DNA of 64,000 bases from Roseivirga sp. UBA6052 (GCA_002427755.1 DIYO01000001.1:248001-312000); one strand, 5' to 3'. Counted from the first letter of the stretch, positions 1 through 9,483 are shown. The notes: generated by a model not told the origin, from the sequence alone. A program made the numbers and translations.

Positions 1-917
1 CAAGCGTGAGGTTGTATGATGACTTAGGAAATATAGAAGACTTTGAAGAAGTAGCACCTGGTGAATATGCCACAAGGGGAGCCATGAGGGGCGAAGTGGG
101 CAGATCTTATCATGTTAGAATTGAACTGGAAGATGGTTCTGTCTTAGAATCGCTACCCGATCTACTAAAGCCTGTTGGCGAGATTAAAGACATCTATTGG
201 GAATTCGAAAGTGGTACATCAGTAGAGATCTTCGGAGAGGTTCCAGATGATGTGTTTAATGTCTTTGTTGATTCTGATGCCATTCCAGAAGAAGAGAACT
301 TTATGCGATGGCGAATGGAAGGAACTTTCAGAATTGTAACGAACCCAGAGTTATTCGAAGTAGATAGACCTTGGTTCGATTTACCGATTCCAAGACCAAG
401 AAGATGTTCTGGATATGTGGTTGCACCTAACCCCAGCGGTAGAGGAACTATCGTTGTTCAAGAAAGGCCATGTGAGTGTTGCGAATGTTGGGTAAACGTT
501 TTTGAGGATAGTCCAAATGTATCTGATGATAGGCTAGTAGCAAATGGTCAGTTCAGAAATATTCAGGTGGGAACGGTACCCGTAAACAGTGTAAGTTTCT
601 TTGATAAATACATGGTAAGTGTAGAGCAAATGAGTCTTACTAGAACTGCGTATGACTTTTTCCGGCTTGTTGAAGTTCAGAGAACAAACGCCAATAATAT
701 ATTCCAGCCACCATCAGGAGAGATTGTAGGAAATGTAGTTTCTCAAGATGAATCTGTAAGGGTGGTAGGTCTGTTTTGGGCTAGTGCAGTAGATAGACGA
801 TTTGAGTTTATTCAAAGAGAAGATGTACCATATCCAGTAACCCCACCGGTTATTTTTCCTGAATCTTGCTTATTACAATTTAGAAATTCGACTACTGAAA
901 GACCACCAGAATGGTAA
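1..917 (+). CDS. DUF4249 family protein, 5' end outside window
   Basis: This is the C-terminal part of a Bacteroidota surface protein of unknown function. The reading frame is open to the first base, so the true start lies upstream; the GTG at position 6 is only the first internal start-like codon. The visible part fits the DUF4249 pattern: a beta-rich segment with a YxVRIELEDGS-like strand, a LPDLLKPVGEI stretch, and later a cysteine cluster (CECCECW, about residues 154-160 counted from the GTG) of the kind these proteins often carry. Members are usually lipoproteins encoded beside TonB-dependent receptors, which suggests a surface-exposed partner. Its stop overlaps the start of the next gene as TAATG, so the two are probably translationally coupled. 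The family call is by pattern recognition; the function is unknown. Confidence 0.7.
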   Translation, partial: SVRLYDDLGNIEDFEEVAPGEYATRGAMRGEVGRSYHVRIELEDGSVLESLPDLLKPVGEIKDIYWEFESGTSVEIFGEVPDDVFNVFVDSDAIPEEENFMRWRMEGTFRIVTNPELFEVDRPWFDLPIPRPRRCSGYVVAPNPSGRGTIVVQERPCECCECWVNVFEDSPNVSDDRLVANGQFRNIQVGTVPVNSVSFFDKYMVSVEQMSLTRTAYDFFRLVEVQRTNANNIFQPPSGEIVGNVVSQDESVRVVGLFWASAVDRRFEFIQREDVPYPVTPPVIFPESCLLQFRNSTTERPPEW

Positions 918-3205
918 TGAGAAAATACATATTGGGTTTGATCATATTGCTGAGTTGTGTTTCACTTTCAGCACAATTGGATGCGCAGAAAATAAGAGAA
1001 AAGTTTGAGAATTATCAAACTCAATCTAGTCGCCAAATTCTTCATTTAAGCCTAAATCAACCCCTTTATCATGTAAAGGATACCGTATTCTTTAAAGCTT
1101 ATTTGACAGAGGAAAATCGACAACTAACAGAAAATAAGCATGTGGCAATTGCGGAGCTACATGGGCAAAATGGTTTAGTTAAAAGGATCAGATTCGAGAT
1201 ATCAGACGGCTATGGCATCAATCAATTGATTTTACCTGAGGGTTTAAATCCTGGGATTTACAAGCTCGTAGCTTTCACAAGTTGGATGAAAAACTTCGAC
1301 TCGAAGTACTTGTTTCAAACTCAAATCAAAATCATAAATGATAAGGATGTTGGCTTTACTCAGAATAGAGTGATTGAAACACAAATAGAAGGGGGTAACC
1401 TAGTCAATGGGTTAAAGTCCAGAATCATTGTCGGTACTCTAAAACCCAATACAGAAATAGAATTATTAGCCAATGGGGAGGTTACTCAGAACACTGAAAC
1501 GAATACCTGTGGTATTGGTGTCTTTGAAATTATGCCATCATTGAATACTAATTACCAAGTGAGGATTGCAAATTCGGCAGAAGTCCAGAATCTGACGTCT
1601 GTGAAACAAGCAGGGGTGATCATGCGTGTTTCTGAACGATTGGCAAGTGAGCTGAAAGTTGAAATTGAAACTGCTAATCTGACTTCTCAAGCTACATTAT
1701 TGGCTCTCAGTAACGGAGCATTATTGGAATCAAAGTCAATTGAAATTAATGGTAAAAAAGTACATACCGTTGACTTATCGTCTATAGATAAAGGTAAGAT
1801 TCATTTCAGCCTTCTGGGTCAGAATGGTCAATTGATTAGCTATTTAAACACATTTCATGAGACAAAAGGATATGATTCGAAACCAATTGCCTTAGAGGTT
1901 TCGGAGATAAGACAAGAGGTTTCGATTGATCGTGATGACTTACAGATTACAGATGATACAGACAATTTTCATGTAAGTGTTTCTAATGCCAGTCTCTTTA
2001 ATGAAAGAATGAATCTTTTGGAAGATGAGCTTTTCTATTTTGCTGATTCTCCATTTGATTATGTGCTTGATAGGTCCAGTTCCAATTGGGATGAGGATCT
2101 TCATCATTATCTAACACTCTCTGACGATGTGCCAAAATGGAATGAAATCCTCTTTAGAGATACCTACCCAAAAGTGCATGCAAAAGATAATTTGATTCGA
2201 AGAATTGCAATTGCAAGAGATTCGCTTGGTCAACCACTTGAGAGAGGCTCAAGAGTTATGGTCTACTTTCACAATGAATACATAAGACTAGAGGGTTTGA
2301 CTGGAGCCAATGGGAAAATCAGATTTCATTTTCCGGGAATAGAAGAGGAGTCTGAAATGATGTATAGTGCAATTAGTAGAAAGAAGAGACCTATACGAGG
2401 GGTGAGACTTGAGTGGCTTCCTGAAGTTTTTCCTGAGATAGCCAATCCTTCTAAATCTAAGGAAACAGCTATATCTCATGAATATGGCTTATACGCTACT
2501 AAGCGTAATCAGATCAGTAATTCTTACAATTACTTCGGAGAATCAGACGATACAATTCAAGATACTGTTCGTTTAAATTTCATGGATGAGTTTGAGAAAA
2601 ACGTGATCGCTACTAATGACATTTTCAAAACTGAGGACTATGAATTATTCCCAACCATGAAGGAGTTTCTGAATGAGGTAATATCACCAATTCAGGCTTA
2701 TAATTCATTTGGTAGAACGGTGATTCGAGTAAAGTCCTTGAGAGACGACAGAAACACTGATGATGACCCATTATTTATTATCGATGGCATAGCTACTAAA
2801 AATGTTCCTTACATTTTATCTCTAGATCCTAAGTTAATTGAAGAAATCAGAGTGATCAGAGACCCTCGTGATTTAAATCTGTTCAGCACTATGGGTGAGC
2901 ATGGGATTGTATTGATGAAGTCTTATCAAGGTGGGTTAAGAGAAGAGATAGACCCGAATAATATCATACAAGGTTTGAATCCCGTTTTGCAAAAGAAGAA
3001 CGTTAACTTAACTGGAACAGAGCAAGCTCCTGTATTTGATTCTAATGTGTATTGGAACCCAACTTGGACTAGCAGTGAATCACTAAGATTTATTCAATCA
3101 AATGATATCGGCAAGATGCGAATAAGGGTTGAAGGATTCCAGTCTGGCAAGCCCAAGAGTTATTGGTTTGAATACGAATCAAAACTCAAATCAAACGATG
3201 ACTAA
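917..3205 (+). CDS. Macroglobulin-like / TonB-plug domain exported protein
   Basis: This is a secreted or outer-membrane-associated protein of about 762 residues. I chose the ATG at 917, which overlaps the upstream stop as TAATG, over the ATG at 911; it gives a clean signal peptide (MRKYILGLIILLSCVSLSAQ). The N-terminal part has the MG-type strand pattern seen in alpha-2-macroglobulin-like proteins (LSLNQPLYHVKDTVFFKAYL). Near residues 600-690 there is a plug-like segment (DPLFIIDGIATKN, then IEEIRVIRDP and GIVLMKSY) resembling the plug of TonB-dependent receptors, but no 22-strand barrel follows. Such proteins occur next to DUF4249 genes in Bacteroidota. The pair may form a surface assembly with a TonB-dependent receptor upstream of the window. 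The substrate is unknown. Confidence 0.65.
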   Translation: MRKYILGLIILLSCVSLSAQLDAQKIREKFENYQTQSSRQILHLSLNQPLYHVKDTVFFKAYLTEENRQLTENKHVAIAELHGQNGLVKRIRFEISDGYGINQLILPEGLNPGIYKLVAFTSWMKNFDSKYLFQTQIKIINDKDVGFTQNRVIETQIEGGNLVNGLKSRIIVGTLKPNTEIELLANGEVTQNTETNTCGIGVFEIMPSLNTNYQVRIANSAEVQNLTSVKQAGVIMRVSERLASELKVEIETANLTSQATLLALSNGALLESKSIEINGKKVHTVDLSSIDKGKIHFSLLGQNGQLISYLNTFHETKGYDSKPIALEVSEIRQEVSIDRDDLQITDDTDNFHVSVSNASLFNERMNLLEDELFYFADSPFDYVLDRSSSNWDEDLHHYLTLSDDVPKWNEILFRDTYPKVHAKDNLIRRIAIARDSLGQPLERGSRVMVYFHNEYIRLEGLTGANGKIRFHFPGIEEESEMMYSAISRKKRPIRGVRLEWLPEVFPEIANPSKSKETAISHEYGLYATKRNQISNSYNYFGESDDTIQDTVRLNFMDEFEKNVIATNDIFKTEDYELFPTMKEFLNEVISPIQAYNSFGRTVIRVKSLRDDRNTDDDPLFIIDGIATKNVPYILSLDPKLIEEIRVIRDPRDLNLFSTMGEHGIVLMKSYQGGLREEIDPNNIIQGLNPVLQKKNVNLTGTEQAPVFDSNVYWNPTWTSSESLRFIQSNDIGKMRIRVEGFQSGKPKSYWFEYESKLKSNDD

Positions 3206-3228
3206 ATTAATCTCGATTATGGATTGAA

Positions 3229-3600
3229 TTATTCATTTTCAAAGGCAAATGTCTCTAGTACATCTAGAGGGACATATTTAAGTGTTTTTTTGTGTGTTGC
3301 TTGAAGAATCAGGCGAGGTGCCTTACCTGCTAAGTAAGCTTCGTGCCATCTCGATGCACATAGACACCAACGGTCTCCCGGTTTTAAGCCAGGAAATTGA
3401 TAAGCAGGGATAGGGGTAGAGAGATCATTTCCTCTTGATCTTGTGAAGTCTAGAAACTCTTCAGTCATTACAGCACAAACTGTATGTGTCCCTAAATCTT
3501 CTTCATCAGTTTTACAGCAACCATCCCTATAAAACCCGGTCATGGGTTGAGTGCTACAAGTTATTAAGGGTTGCCCATAAACGTTTAAAGCAGTGCTCAT
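3229..3600 (-). CDS. DUF2237 family protein
   Basis: This is a small cytoplasmic protein of 123 residues belonging to the DUF2237 family, whose function is not established. The family signature is visible almost end to end: NVYGQPLITCS, PMTGFYRDGCC, DLGTHTVCAVMTEEFLDF, GNDLSTP, FPGLKPGDRWCLCASRWHEA and a final ILQATH. The seven conserved cysteines and the RWC-LCA core suggest metal binding or a structural role. The length matches the family. The gene follows the glycogen phosphorylase gene on the same strand after 41 bp, and its ATG falls inside a strong hairpin at 3587-3619. The family assignment is confident, the role unknown. Confidence 0.85.
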   Translation of the reverse strand: MSTALNVYGQPLITCSTQPMTGFYRDGCCKTDEEDLGTHTVCAVMTEEFLDFTRSRGNDLSTPIPAYQFPGLKPGDRWCLCASRWHEAYLAGKAPRLILQATHKKTLKYVPLDVLETFAFENE

Positions 3601-3619
3601 AAGCCATGAACACTGCTTT
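3587..3619 (-). terminator. Hairpin spanning the DUF2237 start codon
   Basis: A perfect 9-bp inverted repeat (AAAGCAGTG at 3587-3595 and CACTGCTTT at 3611-3619) encloses a 15-nt loop. It lies 22 bp after the stop of the phosphorylase gene on the minus strand, and the downstream arm encodes the first codons of the DUF2237 gene, so the ATG at 3600 sits at the edge of the loop. It could terminate or attenuate phosphorylase transcripts, or control translation of the downstream gene. There is only a short T-run after it. Confidence 0.5.
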
Positions 3620-3641
3620 AACCTCTTTGTTTTGTTTCAAG

Positions 3642-5258
3642 CTATTTATATAGCTTTTCGTAGTACTCTTCTAGCATTCGCTTCACGGCAAATTCCTCTC
3701 TAGTCGATTGAATACTCGCTCTCATCATATCCTGCCACTTGTCTTTATCGTCATAGTAGGTAGGAATTACATCTTCTTGTAGAACTTTATAGAGGCCTTT
3801 GATGTCATGAGCGTCTAGTTTGCCTTCATCCTCATTTTCATAGCCATCTCCAAACTGCCAGCCATTCACACCATGATCACATGCCTCTGGCCACCAACCG
3901 TCTAGAATACTGAAATTCAACACACCATTCATAGATGCCTTCATTCCACTAGTCCCTGAAGCCTCCTTAGGCCTTCTAGGATTATTCAACCAGATATCTG
4001 ATCCTCTGGTGAGTGCAGCGCCAGTAGCCATGTTGTAATCTTCAATAAAGGCCACGGATTGTGGATATTTTCTAGCCATCTCAACTAGTTTAATTACAAT
4101 ATCCTTACCCACATCATCGAGCGGATGTGCTTTGCCGGAGAACACAATTTGGATTGTTTGATTCTCGAATAAAGGCCCTACGATAGACTCATCAGTAAAT
4201 ATGAAATCTGATCTCTTGTAAGGAGCAGCTCTCCTTGAGAAGCCGATTAACAGCTTGTCTTTATTTAATTCTTGACCAGTTTTCTCTTTGATATAGTCTA
4301 TTAACGCATCTTTGTTCTTCTGGTGTGGGGCCCATAAATCACTTCCTGACTCTGCAGCATCCAACATGGCCTGATCTACCCAAGTACCTAAATGAATCGC
4401 ATTGGTTATACCCACAATCTCAGATCGGTTATCTATATGCTTCCACATTTTATTAGCTGTTTCGCCATGTAATTGAGCCACTGCATTAGACATCTTAGAA
4501 AGTCTCAATGCTCCAACAGTCATATTAAAAGGATCTCCTCCTAATTCTTTCAATTGAGGTCTTCCTAAACATAGATTTGCTCCCATATACATAATACGTT
4601 CAATCGGATGACTCTCATTACCTTGAATGATAGGGGTGTGGGTTGTAAACACAACTTCTTCCTTGGTAGCCTTCCATGCATCTTCAAAACCCATCAATTC
4701 AGGCCCTTGCATTTTCTCCCTCAACAATTCGAATCCTGCAAAAAGCGCATGACCTTCGTTAAAATGATAGAGATCTACATCAATACCTAGTTTTCTTAAG
4801 GCTCTAACACCACCTATACCCAAGATGATCTCTTGTGCAATTCTCTCTTCACCAAACCAACCATAGAGTTGTCCTGTCATCCAGCTATCAGGATTATCAG
4901 GTAAGTCTGTATCTAATAGATAGAGTGGGGCGTTTCCAAATTCCTCTAACAACCAAACCTTGCATTTTACATCGGTTTCTCTAATGGTTACAGTTACTTC
5001 AACTCCGGTGTCTTGAAGAAAATCATACTCATAATTGTGGTATGAATCGTACGGCTTACCGTTTTCATCAATTCTCTGAGCTGTATATCCTTGTTTCCAT
5101 TTAATACCTATTCCGACAATTGGGAATTCATGATCTTTGGCGCCTTTAAGATAGTCACCTGCTAGAATGCCTAAACCACCAGCATAGGCTTTAAAACGAT
5201 CATCTAAGCCATATTCCATACAGAAATAGGCTACTTTAGGAAGAGATTTTTGTGCCAT
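3642..5258 (-). CDS. glgP: Alpha-glucan (glycogen) phosphorylase
   Basis: This PLP-dependent GT35 enzyme releases glucose-1-phosphate from glycogen or maltodextrin by phosphorolysis in the cytoplasm. I chose the ATG at 5258 (MAQKSLPKVAYFCMEYGL, 538 aa); the TTG seven codons upstream is a poorer start. The N-terminus has the YAGGLGILAGDYLKGA motif, the middle has VVFTTHTP and the SNAVAQLHGETANKMW stretch, and the C-terminal half has KEASGTSGMKASMNG, where the lysine near residue 440 should carry the PLP. At about 540 residues it belongs to the short GlgP class that lacks the long N-terminal extension of the 800-residue enzymes. The neighbouring GH30 gene on the same strand suggests a local carbohydrate theme. 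Confidence 0.9.
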   Translation of the reverse strand: MAQKSLPKVAYFCMEYGLDDRFKAYAGGLGILAGDYLKGAKDHEFPIVGIGIKWKQGYTAQRIDENGKPYDSYHNYEYDFLQDTGVEVTVTIRETDVKCKVWLLEEFGNAPLYLLDTDLPDNPDSWMTGQLYGWFGEERIAQEIILGIGGVRALRKLGIDVDLYHFNEGHALFAGFELLREKMQGPELMGFEDAWKATKEEVVFTTHTPIIQGNESHPIERIMYMGANLCLGRPQLKELGGDPFNMTVGALRLSKMSNAVAQLHGETANKMWKHIDNRSEIVGITNAIHLGTWVDQAMLDAAESGSDLWAPHQKNKDALIDYIKEKTGQELNKDKLLIGFSRRAAPYKRSDFIFTDESIVGPLFENQTIQIVFSGKAHPLDDVGKDIVIKLVEMARKYPQSVAFIEDYNMATGAALTRGSDIWLNNPRRPKEASGTSGMKASMNGVLNFSILDGWWPEACDHGVNGWQFGDGYENEDEGKLDAHDIKGLYKVLQEDVIPTYYDDKDKWQDMMRASIQSTREEFAVKRMLEEYYEKLYK

Positions 5259-5343
5259 ATTTTTAAGATTTGTACCCAATCAAGTTAGTGCCTGAGTCAG
5301 TTTGAAACAACTTAATCTGAGTGATAAAAGTCAGTTAAATGGA

Positions 5344-6819
5344 TTAAATCACAACAGTTTGTATTGCCTTAGCACTTAAAGGAATATTTACTGTTTTGCC
5401 CTCTAGCTCGATAGCTACAGAAGTGGACTCTTCGTTCATATTAAGCAAGACAACTGTAATCTTACCATCTTCGTTTTGTGTTGCAGTAGCCATGATAGAA
5501 TCGTCAGATAAATCAAAACCAATTCGCTTAGCACCAGGACGAATATGCTTGCTAAAGTGCTTCATGACGTTGTAAAGAGGAGTAAAGTATACCTCATCAT
5601 TTTCAGGGTCTACAATTACTGGTGCGATACACCAGTTACTCGCCCAGTTTGGACCTCCCTTACGGTCTAATACCATATTCCAATCAATCCAGCCGTCAAC
5701 CCAGTTATTCAAACAACCGATAATATCTCGCGCATAGCGATACACAGGAACGTATTTAGGATGGTCAGGCTTAAGCTCTTCAGGAGCCCATGTCCAGCCC
5801 CAATCCGTGGCTTCTTTAGACCAGTACCAAGCATCGTCTTGCCATACAGGTACTTCGGCATCTACACATGCTTCGGATTGAATTAGATATTTGTCCGGAG
5901 CTCTATTATGAGCCATTTGTAGTAATTCAGGGTAATACTTAAAAGTACTAGCATACCAATGCACTGCAGTTCCATCAAAATATTCAGACCTCTTTTCATT
6001 TGCCCACTGGGCCTCTGTGAAATGATCCAGCTCTTCATCACGGTTTTGGTCGTAACCTAAGATGATTTTGTCTCCATGTCCATTTGCATCCATTGAAGGC
6101 CCTAAATGTTTCTCCACAAACTCAGCTAATTCCTTTGCAGTGTAATGCATACTTTCCCAGTTGCTATCATTGCCTAAAGGCTCGTTTTCAACGGTAATAC
6201 CCCAAATATCAATACCTTCTTCTTTATAAGCATCAATATACTTTGAGAAGTATTGAGCCCAAGTATCATAGTATTTTGGAAGCAGTTTGCCACCTTTCCA
6301 ATCATTGTTATCCTTCATCCAAGGTGGTGCCGACCATGGTGAAGCTAAAATCTTAAAACCCTCTTGAGAAGTAGTCATGGCATCTTTAATGAAAGGAATT
6401 ACATCGTCCATGTCTTCTTCTATACTGAATGTCTCAAGAGACTCATCTCCATCCTCTACATAAGCATAATTGCCAAGAGAGAAATCAGAAGAGTTGATAT
6501 GAGCTCTTGTCAAGGAATATGCAGCACCGTCTTCTCCGAAATAGGCATCAATTATCTTCTGTCTATTTTCAGCGCTGAGCTGATTAATGAGATAAGAAGA
6601 AGACTCTGTAAAAGCTCCACCAAATCCGGTTATGGTTTGGAATGTTTCACTCGGATTGAGTTTTAAAGATAATGAAGGTGCGGATGCTGAAGCTTCTACG
6701 CTACTCCAATTATTGCCCGAGGCCGAAGTTTCGTAAGCTTGAAACTCTAAAGGATCAGAACCACAAGCCAAAACGGATAGTGCTACCGTTACAGTAGCAA
6801 GTTTGTTGAAAAGTTTCAT
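5344..6819 (-). CDS. GH30 family glycosidase, lipoprotein
   Basis: This is a probable exported glucosylceramidase-like or beta-glycan hydrolase of family GH30. I chose the ATG at 6819 because it gives a lipoprotein signal (MKLFNKLATVTVALSVLAC) with the lipid-anchored cysteine; the longer frame adds 18 residues that would spoil it. The GH30 landmarks are FQTITGFGGAFTESSS near the N-terminus, ILASPWSAPPWMK, GITVENEP (acid/base Glu near 211) and LIQSEACVD (nucleophile Glu near 316). The C-terminal beta domain ends the 491-residue protein. The lipid anchor suggests action in the periplasm or at the cell surface. The substrate cannot be read from sequence; beta-1,6-glucan and glucosylceramide-like substrates are both known in the family. 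Confidence 0.88.
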   Translation of the reverse strand: MKLFNKLATVTVALSVLACGSDPLEFQAYETSASGNNWSSVEASASAPSLSLKLNPSETFQTITGFGGAFTESSSYLINQLSAENRQKIIDAYFGEDGAAYSLTRAHINSSDFSLGNYAYVEDGDESLETFSIEEDMDDVIPFIKDAMTTSQEGFKILASPWSAPPWMKDNNDWKGGKLLPKYYDTWAQYFSKYIDAYKEEGIDIWGITVENEPLGNDSNWESMHYTAKELAEFVEKHLGPSMDANGHGDKIILGYDQNRDEELDHFTEAQWANEKRSEYFDGTAVHWYASTFKYYPELLQMAHNRAPDKYLIQSEACVDAEVPVWQDDAWYWSKEATDWGWTWAPEELKPDHPKYVPVYRYARDIIGCLNNWVDGWIDWNMVLDRKGGPNWASNWCIAPVIVDPENDEVYFTPLYNVMKHFSKHIRPGAKRIGFDLSDDSIMATATQNEDGKITVVLLNMNEESTSVAIELEGKTVNIPLSAKAIQTVVI

Positions 6820-6912
6820 TGTTCTTAAGGTTGAAATATAATCTAGCCAATAATCGTGAGATATGTTAGCCAAAAAGAAATTAGGGCTTATTCAAACCTT
6901 TGCATTGAATGG

Positions 6913-7671
6913 CTACTGATCTTCCAGCCAACTGATGATTCGATCTGAGACTTCTTCGTAGCCTTTGTCCAGCATTAGATTATGACCGAATCCTTTAAAA
7001 ACCACAGGTACTGTATTATGAAAAACTGCTGTCTTTTGGACTTCATCTATGGTAATAACTTGATCTGCATCTGCCCCCGTAACCAAAAGAGGAACATTGC
7101 TAGGGTTAGACTTTTTTACAGGCTTGAACATCATGTTGAGCAAAGCTTTAAATGACTCAGACCGCATCAAAGTCTTATAATATTCAATCTCGTTTCTGTC
7201 AGTCGCGTTTGAATAAAGATCTTCAGAATACTTAACAAATGGCCCGTAAATGTCTTGAGCAATTAAATTAGATAATGCATCAGGGTGTTTCAATAGATAT
7301 CTCAAAGAGCCAGGTAAGATGCCAGAATATGGAACAGACGCCAATAGAATTGCCGCTTTGCAAGCATGCATTTCTAAGAACTTTTGGGTAATAAAACCTC
7401 CCATTGAGTGGCCAATGAGGATAATATCATCATCTAAATCATCAATGGTCTTTTTAACGAACCTTACATAGTCATCTATAGATTGACTATTAACTGCTTT
7501 GTTCTTTCCTGGCTTGTCATGCAGAGGAAGGTCAACAGCATGGCAATTGTAACCTGCATTAGAGAATTCTTGCATAAAGCCTTGATTCCAACACCAAGCA
7601 CCATGACACATACCATGAACAAATAAGATGGTTCCTTTTTGCTCAGCTGCTATGTTCGGTACACTGATCAT
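6913..7671 (-). CDS. Alpha/beta hydrolase
   Basis: This is a cytoplasmic alpha/beta-hydrolase-fold enzyme of 252 residues, probably an esterase or lipase-like protein. It has the oxyanion-hole strand (ILFVHGMCHGAWCW), the nucleophile elbow GHSMGG with Ser near residue 89, a catalytic Asp candidate in VTGADADQVI and a His in GFGHNLMLD. No signal peptide is seen. Its start overlaps the stop of the upstream monooxygenase gene by four bases (ATGA), so the two should be co-translated. A flavin monooxygenase followed by a hydrolase suggests an oxidation-then-hydrolysis route. The substrate is unknown. Confidence 0.85.
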   Translation of the reverse strand: MISVPNIAAEQKGTILFVHGMCHGAWCWNQGFMQEFSNAGYNCHAVDLPLHDKPGKNKAVNSQSIDDYVRFVKKTIDDLDDDIILIGHSMGGFITQKFLEMHACKAAILLASVPYSGILPGSLRYLLKHPDALSNLIAQDIYGPFVKYSEDLYSNATDRNEIEYYKTLMRSESFKALLNMMFKPVKKSNPSNVPLLVTGADADQVITIDEVQKTAVFHNTVPVVFKGFGHNLMLDKGYEEVSDRIISWLEDQ

Positions 7672-8993
7672 GCTTCTTGAAGAACCTGCTTAGGCTCTTT
7701 GCTGACATAGTCTTTTGGAAGATGCCTTTCCAGTTGCTTTACAAATTTCGCAAAGTCTACTGTAATAGTATGACGCGGAGAGTCGATCTGTTTGAGATGA
7801 GGATGGGTTACTTCTCTTTCACAGAGTTCCTTGATATTGGCAGGTCTTTGCCATTTACCTACAATATCTCTAGCAACAATTTTACTTTGTAATTCACTGC
7901 CTGGCCAAATACAACCTAAAGGTTGGAACATGCCTATAAAGTACAGATTGTCGTATTCGGCATGTAGCATCTTTAAATAGAGAGGTACCTTCGAATCAGA
8001 ATAATCAAGAAAGTCTTTATCAAAGAATGGATGGGCTAGTACAAAACCCGTACAAGCAATAATCACATCAAAATCTTCTGATGAGCCGTCCTTAAAATAA
8101 ACGGTTTGACCATCGAATCTTTCAATGTCTACTTTCGGTAGTACTTTTCCGTGTCTCAGTTTGTAAAGCAACTCATCGTTAACCGTAGGGTGAGTGCCAC
8201 CAGCTTTATGATCTGGCTCTTGCAAACCATATAGCTTATTAGGCCCATTGATGATCTTCACTATTAGTTCAGAAAAGAAGTACTTCCATTTTAAGGGAAG
8301 CCATTTATTCTTATTTGCCACAACATCCGTAGGTTGACCGAAAAGGAATTTGGGTACAATGCGATAACCTCTACGCATGCTAATAGAAGTCTTTTCTGTA
8401 ACGCGACTCGTTTCTACAGCTACATCACAAGCAGAGTTACCACCGCCAATCACAAGTACTGTTTTGTTTTTAAATGGCTCAGCTTTTTTAAAGTGATGGG
8501 AGTGGAGCATTTCCCCAGTAAACTCACCCGGGTATTTTGGGTAACGTGGCTGCCAATGGTGCCCATTACACACCACTAAATGAGTGAAATGTTCGGAGTA
8601 CGTTTTTCCTTTGTGCTCAGTGACTACACTCCAGGTACCATTGTCCAGTCTTTTGCAGTGCTTGACCAGAGTTTGAAATTGAATCACATCATACAAGCCA
8701 AATCGGCTAGCATATGCCTGAAAATATCTTCTGAGCTGATCGTGTGAAGGGTAATCAGGTATGCCTGCTTCGAATTCATCAAATGTAAAGTCCTGATATT
8801 GGGATAAGGTCTTGGAGCTTATAATATGCGTAGTCTCAAATACACTTGAATGACTTTCGTCTTCAGAATAAATCCAGTTTCCACCAACATCTTTGTTATA
8901 GTCATAAGCGACAACATCTATACCTTCATCCAATAAATTCTTTATAGCTGTAATTCCTGAAGGTCCAGCACCAATCACACAAACTCTATTCAT
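7668..8993 (-). CDS. Flavin-containing monooxygenase
   Basis: This class B flavoprotein monooxygenase has 441 residues and uses FAD and NADPH to oxygenate a small substrate. The N-terminal FAD site is VCVIGAGPSGI (residues 4-14) and the NADPH site is VLVIGGGNSACDVAVE near the middle. Between them lies the FMO fingerprint in the form FTGEMLHSHHFK, which matches the FMO pattern better than the Baeyer-Villiger pattern ending in W. A late CTGF motif is also present. It is the first gene of a two-gene minus-strand operon with the hydrolase. Its upstream region faces that of the divergent small gene at 9116. The native substrate cannot be inferred. Confidence 0.87.
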   Translation of the reverse strand: MNRVCVIGAGPSGITAIKNLLDEGIDVVAYDYNKDVGGNWIYSEDESHSSVFETTHIISSKTLSQYQDFTFDEFEAGIPDYPSHDQLRRYFQAYASRFGLYDVIQFQTLVKHCKRLDNGTWSVVTEHKGKTYSEHFTHLVVCNGHHWQPRYPKYPGEFTGEMLHSHHFKKAEPFKNKTVLVIGGGNSACDVAVETSRVTEKTSISMRRGYRIVPKFLFGQPTDVVANKNKWLPLKWKYFFSELIVKIINGPNKLYGLQEPDHKAGGTHPTVNDELLYKLRHGKVLPKVDIERFDGQTVYFKDGSSEDFDVIIACTGFVLAHPFFDKDFLDYSDSKVPLYLKMLHAEYDNLYFIGMFQPLGCIWPGSELQSKIVARDIVGKWQRPANIKELCEREVTHPHLKQIDSPRHTITVDFAKFVKQLERHLPKDYVSKEPKQVLQEA

Positions 8994-9115
8994 ATCACTT
9001 CTTTTGGTCTCTTAATATAAGGAGGTTTTTAATCTTGATGTTTGAACTTTTTCTTAATGGTTTTTTAAAACATACAGATGAAAAGTACCGTTATGCATTG
9101 CAATAAATCTGAGAC

Positions 9116-9367
9116 ATGAAGCTTGAAGAAGTAAAAGACATTATTAAGGATATCCCATTAGGTTCTACATTAGAAGTAATCAAGAAGAATGGAGACATTA
9201 TTCAAGTTTCATTGCAAAGTTATGAGGTAGCGGGTACTGAAAAGAAGTCGTATGATGGCATAGAAGTACCCGCTTTACCAGAAGCTTTAATAGTGGGTGG
9301 TGGTACACGATTTGGGAATTGGAGATTAGATATTGAAGATCTCGTACAGATTGCCAGAGTTGGATAA
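9116..9367 (+). CDS. Small conserved protein, paralog 1 of a tandem pair
   Basis: This hypothetical protein of 83 residues has no signal peptide or membrane segment. It is clearly paralogous to the next gene. Shared blocks are a start of the form EVKxxIxDIPLGS, an IEVI/LEVI K-N/A-G strand, a short charged linker, an IxxPAxPEALI block and a C-terminal F-G-N/D-W-R-L-x-I-x-x-L stretch. The alternating strands followed by a C-terminal helix suggest a small beta barrel plus helix, but this is inference. It is divergent from the monooxygenase operon. I do not recognise the family. Confidence 0.7.
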   Translation: MKLEEVKDIIKDIPLGSTLEVIKKNGDIIQVSLQSYEVAGTEKKSYDGIEVPALPEALIVGGGTRFGNWRLDIEDLVQIARVG

Positions 9368-9393
9368 TTAGACTATATAATTGTCTAACTATC
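9363..9393 (+). other. Imperfect hairpin between the tandem paralogs
   Basis: An 11-bp inverted repeat with one mismatch (GATAATTAGAC at 9363-9373, GTCTAACTATC at 9383-9393) starts within the last codons of the first small gene. No T-run follows on the plus strand, so it is more likely a partial terminator, processing site or mRNA stabiliser than a classical terminator. Confidence 0.4.
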
Positions 9394-9483
9394 AGAAAAT
9401 CAGCTAAAAATGTCTGGTATGTGTAGCTACAGCAAACAATAAAGAAGTTTGCTCGGTTCATCTCCTAACTAAGCTATCCACCC

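Noticed and set aside
9198..9461. A minus-strand ORF of 87 residues antisense to the first small paralog
   Set aside because: It overlaps a better-supported gene, has no start signal or family pattern, and its residues look random.
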